Source of the DNA: Ovis canadensis
Lineage: Eukaryota > Chordata > Mammalia > Artiodactyla > Bovidae
NCBI RefSeq assembly: GCF_042477335.2
Contig: NC_091255.1
Span: forward strand, 47,780,501-47,844,500
Reading direction: 5' to 3'
DNA: 64,000 bases
In this document: positions 22,201 through 34,900 of the stretch, one piece after another
Layout of the letters: each line of letters starts with the position of its first letter
Numbering within the stretch: the first letter of the stretch is position 1
Translations under genes and position numbers: made by a program
The notes under the pieces: generated by a model
Told to the model about the DNA's origin: nothing
What the model saw: only the letters and a program-made list of their open reading frames with translations
The model's database searches: none

Positions 22201-25200
22201 GAACTGACCCAGCGACACCAACAGGAGATTAAATAACATGCAGTATACCCTCCCCCTCTGGAAGGCAGGGAAATATGTAATATTTTGGAAAGTTGCCAAT
22301 CAAAATTAAACCTTAAACTTAGGGAATCAGGCAATTAAGAGTTAAAAGGGACCTTAGGGTCTGCATCTCTTCTAATGCCATAGTGACTGAAAGAGGTTAT
22401 TATGAACTCAGTGATTTTTCAGTGCTGGTTGTGTACTGGAATTACTGAGGTTATTCATGTCCATTGAGTTGCTGATCCTAGCTACCCATCTCACCCTCCC
22501 AGAAATTATGTCATAAGAGCCGCCAGGGAATGGGATTTTGGGTTTTCTTTAAGTTTTCAGGTGATTCTAATATGCAGCCAACTGGGGAGGCAGTTAAAGA
22601 AGTACACAAAAGTTGCCCAACTCTTTTTTTTTTGCCAAATCTTAGTTCCTCCACCAGGAATTGAACCCAAGCCCTCAGCATGGAAAGTGTGGAATCCTAA
22701 CCACTGGACCACTAGGGAATTCCTTCATCTAATAACTTCTAAGAGCAATTGAGACCCTTTGGGACAGCCTCTCAAGGGCACAGCCAACTCCACTCAGATC
22801 CCAAGACTGTATGTCTATGTTCTGTCAGACCCAAGCCATACCTAACTCAAATGCAGAGTTGATCTTAGGGCGTTTGCCCTCAAAGAGACCACCCTGCTTC
22901 CCTTTCAGCTGATGCCTCAAGAAAGGAGCACTCTTAAGAAAAGCTTCCTGTGGAAATCTCTGTGAGAATAACCGCGGTTTACAGATGTTGACAAAGAGTC
23001 ACTTACTGAATTGGTCATTAGTTCAATAGTTCAAAACTATTTACTTTGTCCTTTCAATGTGATTCACATGCAGTGGGGGGGGGGCGGGTAGGGTGGATGG
23101 TTAAAAGTTAACAAGTGGAATAAGAAAGGGGTAAACAAAAAGGGTGATACAGATTATCCTCTTGCCCTGGTCTGAGCCACTCCTAGACTCATGCCTGGGA
23201 GTCTGAAGTGAACCTCCTGGGCTCTGGACTCACCTGGTGTACCCAGGAGCATACCGCCTTTGGTAAACCTCCTTTTTAGGAGACGGGCTCTTACTTCGGC
23301 CTCTGTCTTTCCTGTTTACCTTAGAGTTGTGCCTGTAACAGATACAGAAGGCAGAGAGGAGAAAAGCTTTTTCAATATAGGGGCTTCTATCATGTCCTTC
23401 AAAAGATGGAAGAAAAGCTAACAGCTTTAGAATCATAACCCAAATTGAAGAAAACAGAGGGAAGAACTGGAAGAAAAATAAAGGCATAAGGATACATAAG
23501 ATTTGATATTACTCTCACTCCAGAGATTCCACACATACAAATATGTAGTTCTAGAAATTTGGGCTTTACATTAAAAAAAAAAAAAGTAACAATAATAACA
23601 AAGCAAAGCCATTTGGAAGAGTTGATGAACAGATATGGCCAACAGCAAAGCCCAGCTGTGACCAGGCCCCCACACCCACAGGTCATTGCCCACTGAATTC
23701 CCACACTCACGGCTTGCTTGGCCTTGGGGACCGAGACCTTCTGCCAGGGGATCGGGACCTCCTATCCCGGGACCCTGCTTCCTTGGTGCTCTTCTTGCTG
23801 GTATGTCTGGGAGGTGAGGAAGAGGAGCTTCTGGACCTGGAATAATTTTTCAACCCATGCGCTCCCTTTCGTTCAGCCATCAGAGAGCCCTGCAGTCCCT
23901 GGCTATGGTCGGAGTTCCTGACCTGTATCATCAAGGAAAGGAAGGAAAGCTGTATGCAGGAAGATCCAGCAGCTCAGAAGATGCAGTGAAACAAGAAAAT
24001 GAATAAACACTGAGGTCCTATACGGGGCCAACTGGGTATTCCAATCCCATCATACGGTTATCACTGAGAGCTACATACACTAAGGAAAGTTATCCTCTGC
24101 TGCTGCTGATGCTGCTAAGTCGCTTCAGCCGTGTCCAACTCTTCGCGACCCCATGGACTGCAGCCTACCAGGCTCCTCCGTCCATGGGATTTTCCAGGCA
24201 AGAGTACTGGAGTGGGGTGCCATCACCTTCTCCGAAAGTCATCCTCAGAATGCCCTAAAAGGATATATCACCCAAGCACTTAAATTGGCCTGGCTCTTCT
24301 CTACAGCCTGAGGGGGAGTAGGAGGCAAAACATGGAGGAAAGGACCTGAGGGGAAAAAAGGAGTCCAGAGGGATGTACATTTATTAAAGTAATCAACCCG
24401 GACACTTAAAATGTATGCATTTCATGTAAATTACCTACAGAGGGAAGGGGGGGATGCCTAAATGCCCATTATGGTTTAGCCCCTCTACTCAGAGGGACTA
24501 CAGCTTAGTGAGAGGCTCAGGAGTAAGGAAGGGGCCTGTTCCCCAGCAATCCCAGCCTCTGCTGCCCAAACTCCCTTCTTTCTGTGTGTATGACTGGCTG
24601 CTAAAAATGCTCTATGTCCATGCAGCAACATGGATGGACTCAGAGACTGTCATACTGAGGGAAATAAAAGTCAGACAAAGAAGGAGAAATATCGTATGAC
24701 ATCCCTGATATGCAGAATCTAAAAATGATAGAAATGAAACTGTTTACAAAATAGAAAAAGACTCACAGACTTAGAGAACGAACTTATGGTTGCCAGGGGG
24801 AAAGATTGGGGGAAGGAATAGTTAGGGAGTTTGGAATGGACAGGTACACACTGCTATATTTAAAATGGATAACCAATAAGGGTCTACTGTATATAGCACT
24901 GGGAACTCTGCTCAATGTTATATGGCAGCTTGGATGGGAGGGGAGTTTGGAGGAGAGTGGATACATGTATATATATGGCTGAGTCCCTCTGCTGTACACC
25001 TGAAACTATCATAACATCAGCTATACTCCAAAATAAAATTAAAAGTTTAAAAAGAAACTGCTCTATATCCAAAAAGGCTGCCAGGTTGGCACATTCCATG
25101 GCCCCATGGTCACTCCCTTTGAGAAGCCATATCCTTACCTGTAAGCCATATCCAGGGACTTTGGACAAAACAGAGGGAGAATTTGCCATCCTCTTTTGAG

Positions 25201-28200
25201 ATCTAAGAGATTAAACACATAGTCATTGAAAAAGAAGACGCCTAAAGGTCCAGTTTACAGCTCTGTGCCGAAATGTGCTTCCTGTTTCAAACGTGACCTC
25301 TCCCACCTCCTGGCTCTCACGTGGGAGTGTGTTTCTCTATCTCTGCTGGAAGATGCATCAGCACAGTCATGTTTTTCCTGCGAAAAACCGTGGGCCTCAC
25401 TTTTCAGCTCCAGCGCCCGAGCACATTCTCCTCTCACCTCGTGCTGCTATTCTAGGGACTCTGAGTCAGCAGCGACAGCGCTGGCGGCTCCCGCAGAGAA
25501 GACACAGAACAAGCCCAGATGGGCCCATTAATGCATTAAAAAAAAGAAAAAGCCTTCATAAAACCCACTCCAGTCTTGGTGGAATCAAGAGCTGAAATGA
25601 GGGACTGCCCTGGCAGTCCAGCGGTTAAGATTCTGAGCTTAAAATACACGAAGCGCAGGTCCCATCCCTCATCGAGGAACTAAGATCCCACATGTCATGC
25701 AGTGTGGCCAAAAAGTACATAAATAAATAAAATAAAAAAGAGCTGAAAGTCGCATCCAGGACGTCTGATTTAGGACTGACACAGTGGCAGCCAGCCCTGC
25801 TGGGGATCTTGCCAGCACCTCTAGGAACTCTAATGCTAGCTGGCAACTCCATGGGCAGAGAGCCAGAGGGTGCCAGTGCCCTCCACTGAGCCCCCAGAAC
25901 CTAGCGGTTCTCGGTCCAGAGCAGGCGCTCGTCCACTTCTGTGGAATGAATGAGAGTGAGTGAATCAATGGTGCAGGAGGCCGCTCAGCGCTCTCACCTC
26001 CCGCGGCTGCGCTCATCCTCGCTGCTGCAACGATCGCTGCCTGGGCTTCTGTGCTTATGTTTCTTGTGCTTCTTTTTCTTCTCCTTCTTTTTCTTCTTCT
26101 CCTTTTTTTCCAGACTCATTTGCAACTAGAAAATACCCAGAACATAAGCATGTAAGATTATCCAGACCTGTCAGCCTCTCTGAGGGTCATGTGGAAACTG
26201 CCTGACTTCAGGTCTCTGGGTCTACAGGGGCTTGGGGACATGATCAATCAGCCACCCCGTGCTGACAACAGTGGAGGGTCCTGACCCTGGTTGTGCAGAA
26301 ACACCCGCTAGACTACTGAATGGACTTTCTGGTGGGTGGGGCTGGGAATCTGTGTTTTGAAACAGTCCCCAGAACCACTGCCTAGGAATTTCTATTCTGT
26401 CAAAAGAATCCAACTCCACTGAAAGTAATTAGGGACTGCAAGATCAATTTTTAAACTTTTCTTAACCAACTGATCCAAGAAACATGTACATAAAGGGAGT
26501 TTAGGGGAGAATGGATACATGCGTATGTAAAGCTGAGTCCTCTGCGGTCACCCTGACACTGTCACAACAATCGGCTACACTCCAAACATAAAATAAAAAG
26601 TTAAAAAAAAAAGAAACAGCCACATAATATGTGGATGATGAATGGGCCCTAATGATGAATGGGATACCACCTGATCTCCTGAACACAGTGTACAATCATG
26701 GTTTCCAAAGGCATATCCCAATACCCGTCTTTTTCTGGAAGAATGACATCACATGCTGCATTTCCAACCAAAAGACATAAAAGAGAAAATCAAGCATAAC
26801 TAAGCTTGATATAAGATTGCATAAAATCACCAGGAGACAGTCTCTAAAAGACAAAGACATTTAAAGCCATTCTGTTTTCCCTCTCATAATAAATGGAGAG
26901 AAGGAAAGAAAAGAATAAATGAAAAAAAAAAAAAGAATAAATGGAGAGGAGTTCTCATGTTAAGTAGCTCTTAATGCTTACATAATGCACTACTTACCAA
27001 TTCTTTGATTTTCTTCATTTTCACAGGATTATTCAATACTTCTCTTTTCTTCTCCTCCTCTTTCTTCCTAAAGAAAGAGAAGTTATAAAAATTATGATTA
27101 TTTCTTCAGAAAGGGAATTAAGTCATTCATTCTACTCTCCATAACTCTATGCAGCAATCTTTTTTCTAAATGCAGGCAGACAAGCCCTATGCTGCAATCT
27201 GCATGATGGTGTGAAAGTCAGAAATCTTCCCCAAGTCTGCATGAGGGATTGCATATTGCGGGTCAAGTCCACACTGGCTCCCTGTTGTGCAAGAAAGTGA
27301 GTTTGGTCTGTTGCTTGTTAAGCTTCATGCTCAGGGCTTCCCAACTGGTCAAGTAAATGTATGTCATCTTGTGTATCAAACATATGCAGCATTTCAATAC
27401 TACCTCCACTGTTTAGCATCATAACTCATTGAAAAGTAAAGAGAATGGATTCCTCTTTAAAGAAGCCTTATTCTTATATATTCATAGGAAGATAAACAGG
27501 TCAATTTTCCTGGAGAACAATTTGGCAACATTTATCACAGCCTGTACATACTCATAAAGTCTTCAGACTTATAAATGCTTCCTCAAGAATTTATTATTGA
27601 AGGGATATAATCAAGGAAGGTCACTAAAAAGTTGTTCATATTAGAATGACGTAAGCCTGGAAACAAGTTAGGGATTCAATAGGAGAATATTAATAAAATA
27701 AATTATGGTATATCCGTACAATATAGATATTAAAAATGATGTTATAAAAGCGTGGTCAGCAATAAAAAAAGATGCCCCATATATATGATTAGGTGGAAAA
27801 AATGAGTTTATAAAATAATATGCATACTTATACACCGATGTTCATAGCAGTATTATTCATAATAGCTAAAAGGAGGAAATAATCCAAATGGGCATGAGAG
27901 ATGAATGGATTAAAAAATGTGGTATAAACATGCAACTGACTATCATTCAGCCTTAGAAAAGAAGGAAATCCTGATACAACCTCAGTGAACCTTGAAGACA
28001 TTATACGAAGTGAAATAAGCCACTCACAAAAAAGCAAATACTGAACAATTTCACTTGTATGAGGCTCAGAATAGTCCAACAATAGGAATGGAAAATACAA
28101 TAGTGGGCCCCAGGGACTGCGGGGGAAGGGAAATGGAGCGTTGTTTAATGGGTATAGATTTTCAGTTTTGTAAGATGAGGACTTTCCTGGTGGCCTAGAG

Positions 28201-28867
28201 GTTAGAATTCCGGGCTTTCACTTTGGTGGCCTGGGCTCAACTCCTGGTTGGGGAAGATCCAGTAAGCCTCACACACACACACAAAAAACAAACAAAGAGA
28301 TGAAAAACTTCTGGAGATTGACTGCACAATAATCCAAACGCCCTACTACTGAACTGTATACATAAAATGGTTTAAATGGGAAATTGTACATCATGTGCAT
28401 TTTACCACAATTTTTAAAACAGAAATTCTGACACATGCTATATAATATGGATAAACCTTGATGACATAATGCGAATGAAATAGGCCAGTCACACAAAAAA
28501 AATAAATACCATATGATTCCACTTATATGAGTAATTAGAGTATACTCATAGAAACAGAAAGTAGAAGTGGTTGCCAGGAACTGGGAAGAGGAGGGAATGG
28601 GGACTTATTGTTTAAGGAGTGTAAGGTTTCAGCTGCAAAGATGAAAAAGCTCTGGAGAAGGACGGGTGGGGGTGATGGTTCCACAACAGTGTGAATGTGC
28701 CTACTGCCACTGAGCTGTACAGTTTAGAACAGTTAACATGGTAAATTTTATGTTATGCATATTTTACTACAAAATGGGAGAAAATATGTACATATAAAGA
28801 TATATAAATAAGAAATAAACTTTTTCAATGTTCTATCTTACATCCTTGAAATAAAATTATGCAAATT

Positions 28868-28900
<33 letters not shown>

Positions 28901-31900
28901 CATGATTTTATTTAACACCCAAAATTCAGCTTTACTTTGATCTGTTCTAAGATTTCAAGTAAGATTCTAAAGTTTCTTTTTAAAGGGTTCTGCTATGAAA
29001 ACAAACAAACAAAGGGAGGGAGAGAGGGGAGGGGAAAAGAACTCTTCAGTTCAGTAGCTCAGTCATGTCCGACTCTTTGCGATCCCATGAATCGCAGCAG
29101 CCAGGCCTCCCTGTCCATCACCAACTCCCAGAGTTCACTCAAACTCATGTCCATCGAGTTGGTGATGCCATCCAGCCATCTCATCCTCTGTCGTCCCATT
29201 CTGCTCCTGCCCCCAATCCCTCCCAGCATCAGAGTCTTTTCCAATGAGTCAACTCTTCGCATGAGGTGGCCAAAGTACTGGAGTTTCAGCTTCAACATCA
29301 GTCCCTCCAATGAACACCCAGGACTGATCTCCTTTAGAATGGACTGGCTGGATCTCCTTGCAGTCCAAGGGACTCTCAAGAGTCTTCTCCAACACCACAG
29401 TTCAAAAGCATCAATTCTTCGGCACTCAGCTTTCTTCACAGTCCAACTTTCACATCCATACGTGACCACTGGAAAAACCATAGCCTTGACTAGATGGACC
29501 TTAGTCGGCAAAGTAATGTCTCTACTTTTGAATACGCTGTCTAGGTTGGTCATAACTTTTCTTCTAAGCAGCAAGCGTCTTTTAATTTCATGGCTGCAGT
29601 CACCATCTACAGTGATTTTGGAGCCCAAAAAAATAAAGTGTGACACTGTTTCCACTGTTTCCCCATCTATTTCCCATGAAGTCATGGGACCAGATGCCAT
29701 GATCTTAGTTTTCTGAATGCTGAGCTTTAAGCCAACTTTTTCACTCTCCTCTTTCACTTTTATCAAGAGGCTCTTAGTTCTTCTTCACTTTCTGCCATAA
29801 GAGTGGTGTCATCTGCATATCTGAGGTTATTGATATTTCTCCCGGCAATCTTGATTCCAGCTTGTGCTTCTTCCAGCCCAGCGTTTCTCATGATGTACTC
29901 TGCATATAAGTTAAATAAGCAGGGTGACAATATACAGCCTTTGACGTACTCCTTTTCCTATTTGGAACCAGTCTGTTGTTCCATGTCCAGTTCTAACTGT
30001 TGCTTCCTGACCTGCATATAGGTTTCTCAAGAGGCAGGTCATACATATCTCCAAATTTCTAAGAAGCTGCCAGTCTTTCTCACCTTGCCTACCTCTTGTT
30101 ATTTAACGGCTAAGGGTAAATGGATAAATCTGATCTGGTCTGGTACATTTACCAATCTCTTCCCAACTGTAAAGCAAGAGGCGAGATAACATCTCGGCTG
30201 AGCATCTCTAACAAAACCCCCTTCCCAGACCCTCATCAGTACCTGATGATGAAAAGCGGGTCCTCTCGGATTTTGCTGGCCATGTCCAGAAGGGAATTGG
30301 CACCTGACGGGGCAAAGATAGAGCCTGGGAGGAGTCCTGTCTCCGAAGAACAGCCTGCCTCCTTCTCCTCCATCTTTTCAAAAACGTATTTGTCAATAGG
30401 ACGCCCCAGCAAGTACTCATCACGGTTCACCATCCCTCCAGGACCCTGGTACATCCAGTCCAATTTTTCCTCCTTTTTCCTAGTTCAAGGGAAAAAAAAA
30501 AAAGAAATAGTCAAAGAAAATGTAGACTCCTGCAAACCTAAACACAAAACCTGAACACAAGCGATAGATAATAAGCACAGCTAGGGGAATTCCCTGGCGG
30601 TCCAGCGGTTAGGACTCCATGCTCTTACTGTCAAGGCTGTGGGTTCAATCCCTAGTCAGGGAATTAGGATCCCACAGGTTGCGAGGCACGGCCAAACATT
30701 AAAGAAAAAAAAAGTGTGGCTGATCAGACTAGGACTCATGCTACAGGCTCTTTAGCAAAGGCTAAATACCACACTCCATGAGGCACTTGGGAAGAAATAG
30801 TACTTGCTGTCATGGAGTTTACATTTTAGCAGAGAGATTATTTCCACACAACTAAAGCAACTTGTGAGGAAAGAATGTTCCTCAGCCTGGGGCGTGGATC
30901 TTTGCTCAGGGCTTCTCAAGTCTCCTTTACAAAGTCTTTGTGTTGTGCCTTCATGTCGAGGATAATCTGAAACAGCTAATGTGCACATTTTGGATCAGCT
31001 CATCACCAAGAACAATTCCAGTGACCACATATGCAGTGGTATTTATCACGTGTTTTGGAAATTACTGGCATATTGGCACCAGGGGTAATACCACATTCAA
31101 AGGGATAATGAGAAAAGATCAGCCATAACAAGTTATGTTTTCAAGCCAAAAGAGGGAAGCCAAATTATGTCACAGTATCATGCCAAATATTTCGCTGTGG
31201 TTCTAAGAGAAAAAGTGGTGAGAAAATTGGGTCTCCAGGCAACAAACAATAAAGCTGCGCTGAACTCGCAAGAGTATGTGTTGGGGCAATCAATATCACA
31301 TTCACATTGCAAGCAGCAAAGCAGTTTCATCAAAAGAGTACTATCTATAACATTAGTTTCAATGATTTTTGAATATGACATTTTTTGTATATTGATTTTT
31401 AAGATTACATAACAACTATGAGCATAAATAATATCTTTTTAGTTATATCTTTGCACATTAAAAAAAATGTTTTGAATATTTATTTTTATTTATTTTGCTG
31501 TGCCAGGTCTTAGTCGCCACACGTGGGATCTAGTTCACTGACCAGGGAATGAACCTGGGTCTGCTGCATCGAGAGTTTGGAATCTTGGCCACTGAACCAC
31601 CAGGGAAGCCCCATGTTTGCAAATTTTAATAAAAATAATTTAAACCAATAAGAGGGTCTAAATCCTTTAGATACCTCTTTTCTTATTAAAACGATTGGTT
31701 TGATGGACTTCCCTGGTGGTCCAGGTGTTAAGAGTCTCCCCCATGCCATGCCGGGGGGACGCAGATTTGATCCCTGGTCAGGGAACTAAGATCCCACATC
31801 CTCAGAGCAACGAAGCCCTTGCGCCACAACTACTGAGCCCATGAGCTCTGGAGCACCTTGCAGCGTGACTAGAGAGAAGCCTGCATACCAGCAGCAAAAG

Positions 31901-34900
31901 ATCCCACGTGCCACAGCTGAGACCTGAGGCAACCAAATGAAACAAATAAACATGTCTTAAAATAAATGAATGAAAGGACATGTCAAAGGTGAGTCAAAGG
32001 ATCATGCCTACACATGCCTGACATGAACATGGACTGGGAAGCGGGGACTAAAGATTCATCTGTATTCATTTGTAAACACTGACTCAGCATTCTTCCTGTG
32101 TGCCAGGCAGAGAGGAGTAACATTGGAAAGATGACAAAGATTCAGGCAGCTGAGCTCCTCATAGGCTACCAGATAAGGCACAGAGGTCAACAAATTACCA
32201 AACAGTGCTGCTGAGAGCTAAGAATGCGAGGAGGTGACTGTGGGGCACTTGAAGCAGGAACACCTGAATATGCAGATACACGTGGGAGTCATCAGCATGA
32301 AGCTGACACTGGTACCAGAGGAATGAAGGCACTCTTTAAAAAAAAAAAAATTATTTTATGTGTTTATTTATTGGCTGTGCTGAGTCTTCATTGTGGCTTG
32401 AAGGCTTCTCTACTTGTGGCGCCACGGGCATGTGTGATCTTAGTTCCCTGACCAGGGCTCGAACCCACATCCCCCACAGTGGAAGGCAGGTTCTCCACCA
32501 CTGGACCACCAGGGAAGTCCCTGAAGGCACCCTTAGAGAATAAAGGGAGAAGAGCAGTGAGCCTTGGGGAGCAGGAGCAGTTACAAGATGAGGGAAAAGA
32601 AACTAAGCGAAAGAAAGAGAAGAGATGATATGAAAAGGTAGGAGGGCTGGGAACCTGAAGGCACAACAGCAAAACCTGTCCAGAAGAAAGAAGGAAAAAT
32701 GAAGACAGATACTTCTATGAAGTAGTATCTTCAGGGCTCCAGCTTGTCTTCAATAGACTCAACCAGGGCTTCCCTGGTTGGCTCAGTGGTAAAGGGTCCG
32801 CCTGCCAATGCAGGAGGCATAGGTTCAATCCCTGATCTGGGAAGATTCCACATGCCATGGAGCCACTGAGCCCATGTGCCACAGCTGCTGAATCTGTGCT
32901 CTAGAGCCAGGGAGCGGTAATTACTGAGGCCTCGCACTGCAACTACTGAAGCCTGAGCTCTAGAGACTGTGCTCAGCAACGAGAAGCCCAAGCACCACAA
33001 CCAGAAAGTGGCCCCCGCTCCCCACAACTAGAGGAAAGTCCACGGAGCAACAGCGACCCAGCCCAGCCAACAATCAATCAGTTAGTTCATTAAATTTTTT
33101 TTTTTTTTAAAGGACTCAACTGATATGAGTCCTCCTCAGGCCCTCTGGTAAGAAACCACGTTGTAATCACAGAGATCCAGTGCCACGGGACTTGGCCTGG
33201 TTCCACCACTAACCAGCCCAGGAACCATGCAAGTTATTTCTTCACACTTCCACATCCTCACATCTAAAATGGAACTAGCTTCCCAATACAGGGGACAGGA
33301 GTTAGATCCCTCGTCCAGACACTGAGACCCCACACGTCACGGGGCAACTAGCCCGTGTACCACTACTACTGAGCCCACAGGCCTAGAGCCTGTGCTCCCC
33401 AACAAGAGAAGCCATTGCAATGGGAAGCCCACCCACGGCAATGACAGGAAGCCCTTGGGCAGCAATGAAGACCTAACCAAAAATAAACAGATAAATAAAA
33501 TTTTTAAATAAAATGGAGCTGGTAACTGCCAGCTCTCATTGCTTTTAAATGAGATGCTCTGAGTTGTTTTTTTTTAATATTTATTTATTTATTTGGCTAC
33601 ACCAGGTCTTAATTGCAGCATGTGAGATCTTCAGTCTTCATTGCAGCATACAGGATTTTTTAGTTGCAGCATGTGGGATCTAGTTCCCTGACCAGGGATT
33701 GAACAGGGGCCCTCTGCATTATGAGTGCAGAGTCTTAGCCACTGGACCACCAGGGAAGTCCCTCTCTCTGAGTTTTTAAATGAGAAAAGATACAGGGTAG
33801 AAGTCATATAAAAATGAAATAATCTACAGTTTTTGCTGTTGCTATCACTAAGGATATAGAACAGGTTCTTGAGGCTGCCCACGAGGCTCACCCAGGGAGG
33901 TTTTTGTTTTTGCCACGCAAGTGGCTTGTGAGATTTTAGTTCCCTAACCAGGATCCCAGGGACGGGGGAGCCTGGCGGGCTGCTGTCTATGGGGTCGCAC
34001 AGAGTCGGACACGACTGAAGCAACTTAGCAGCAACCAGAGACCAAACCAGAGCCCTCGGCAGTGAAAGCCGAGAAGTGAGAGGTCTCCTACCCACTGGGT
34101 GGCCAGGGAATTCCGAGGGAGCTCTTAAAATCTACAGATGCCCTTGCCCCAGACAACCCCTGCTATTCTTAGGAAGCTGGCCTGAGTGGGAATCACTCCC
34201 ATCTTCATCTGTCTAATCTCCCAAGGACACACTGAAGTACAAGGGTTGAGAAATGCTGGTGTAGACCCATGCATGGAAAACACAATTTTCTAATAAAGAG
34301 AATACCAAGCAACACTCCACTGCAAAGAGGAATTTGGATGAAGCTCAAGGATAATGTAGATATTAAGGTTTTTTCTTTGTTCTAGGAGAGAAGCATAATA
34401 AACATAGAAAAGATCATCTGAACCATAGAAGTGAGCTGTTAAACAGCACAGGGTTTCTACTGTATACATGAAAAGCACGACACTGTGCAAGGAACTACCC
34501 AAGCCAGTCCGCTGGACAAGCAGATCGTCTAACTACATCTGCAAGTAAAAACCGAGAAAAGGGGCCTACTTGTTGACCTTGGAGTTTCACGATGTTGGAG
34601 GACATGGGTGAGGGGGCTGGGGCAAAAAAAAAAAATCAAAAGAATATAAAATCACCTTCCTCCCATTCACAGCAGACAAGAGGGCCTGAGGGTCAGCAAC
34701 ATGGTAAACACTGGACTCCCAGCTCTGAAGCTGCTCATCTATACTCTGACCTCATTGGACTCTGCAAAGTCCAAAATTTCTGACATATCAGGTGCATAAT
34801 CTGTAACATTTGCCTGAATAAAAATTTGAAAATAATTTTTTACTTTTGGTTAGTTGGGAAGTAAACTCTTCTAACAGATATTCTGTCTAAAGTTGACATT

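Larger units (their letters stand above)
19204..23233 (-). other. CWC25 introns 9 and 8
   Basis: Intron 9 is 19204-19684 and intron 8 is 19847-23233. Intron 8 holds an L1 fragment (20976-21572) and a CHR-type SINE (22617-22725). The remainder (19850-20970, 21600-22600, 22740-23230) shows only weak old-repeat texture and a G-rich run near 23076-23090. Confidence 0.8.
23333..26997 (-). other. CWC25 introns 4 to 7
   Basis: Short introns at 23333-23710, 23923-25138, 25203-25997 and 26126-26997 surrounding exons 5-7. They contain a Bov-A SINE, an L1 3' end, a CHR-type SINE, a MER5A-like piece and a short second L1 3' end. Nothing else is recognised. Confidence 0.8.
27068..30242 (-). other. CWC25 intron 3
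   Basis: 3.2 kb, mostly L1M-derived (27690-28790), a CHR-type SINE, an (AC)n microsatellite and a BovB 3' fragment. 27075-27680 has no recognised feature. Confidence 0.8.
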
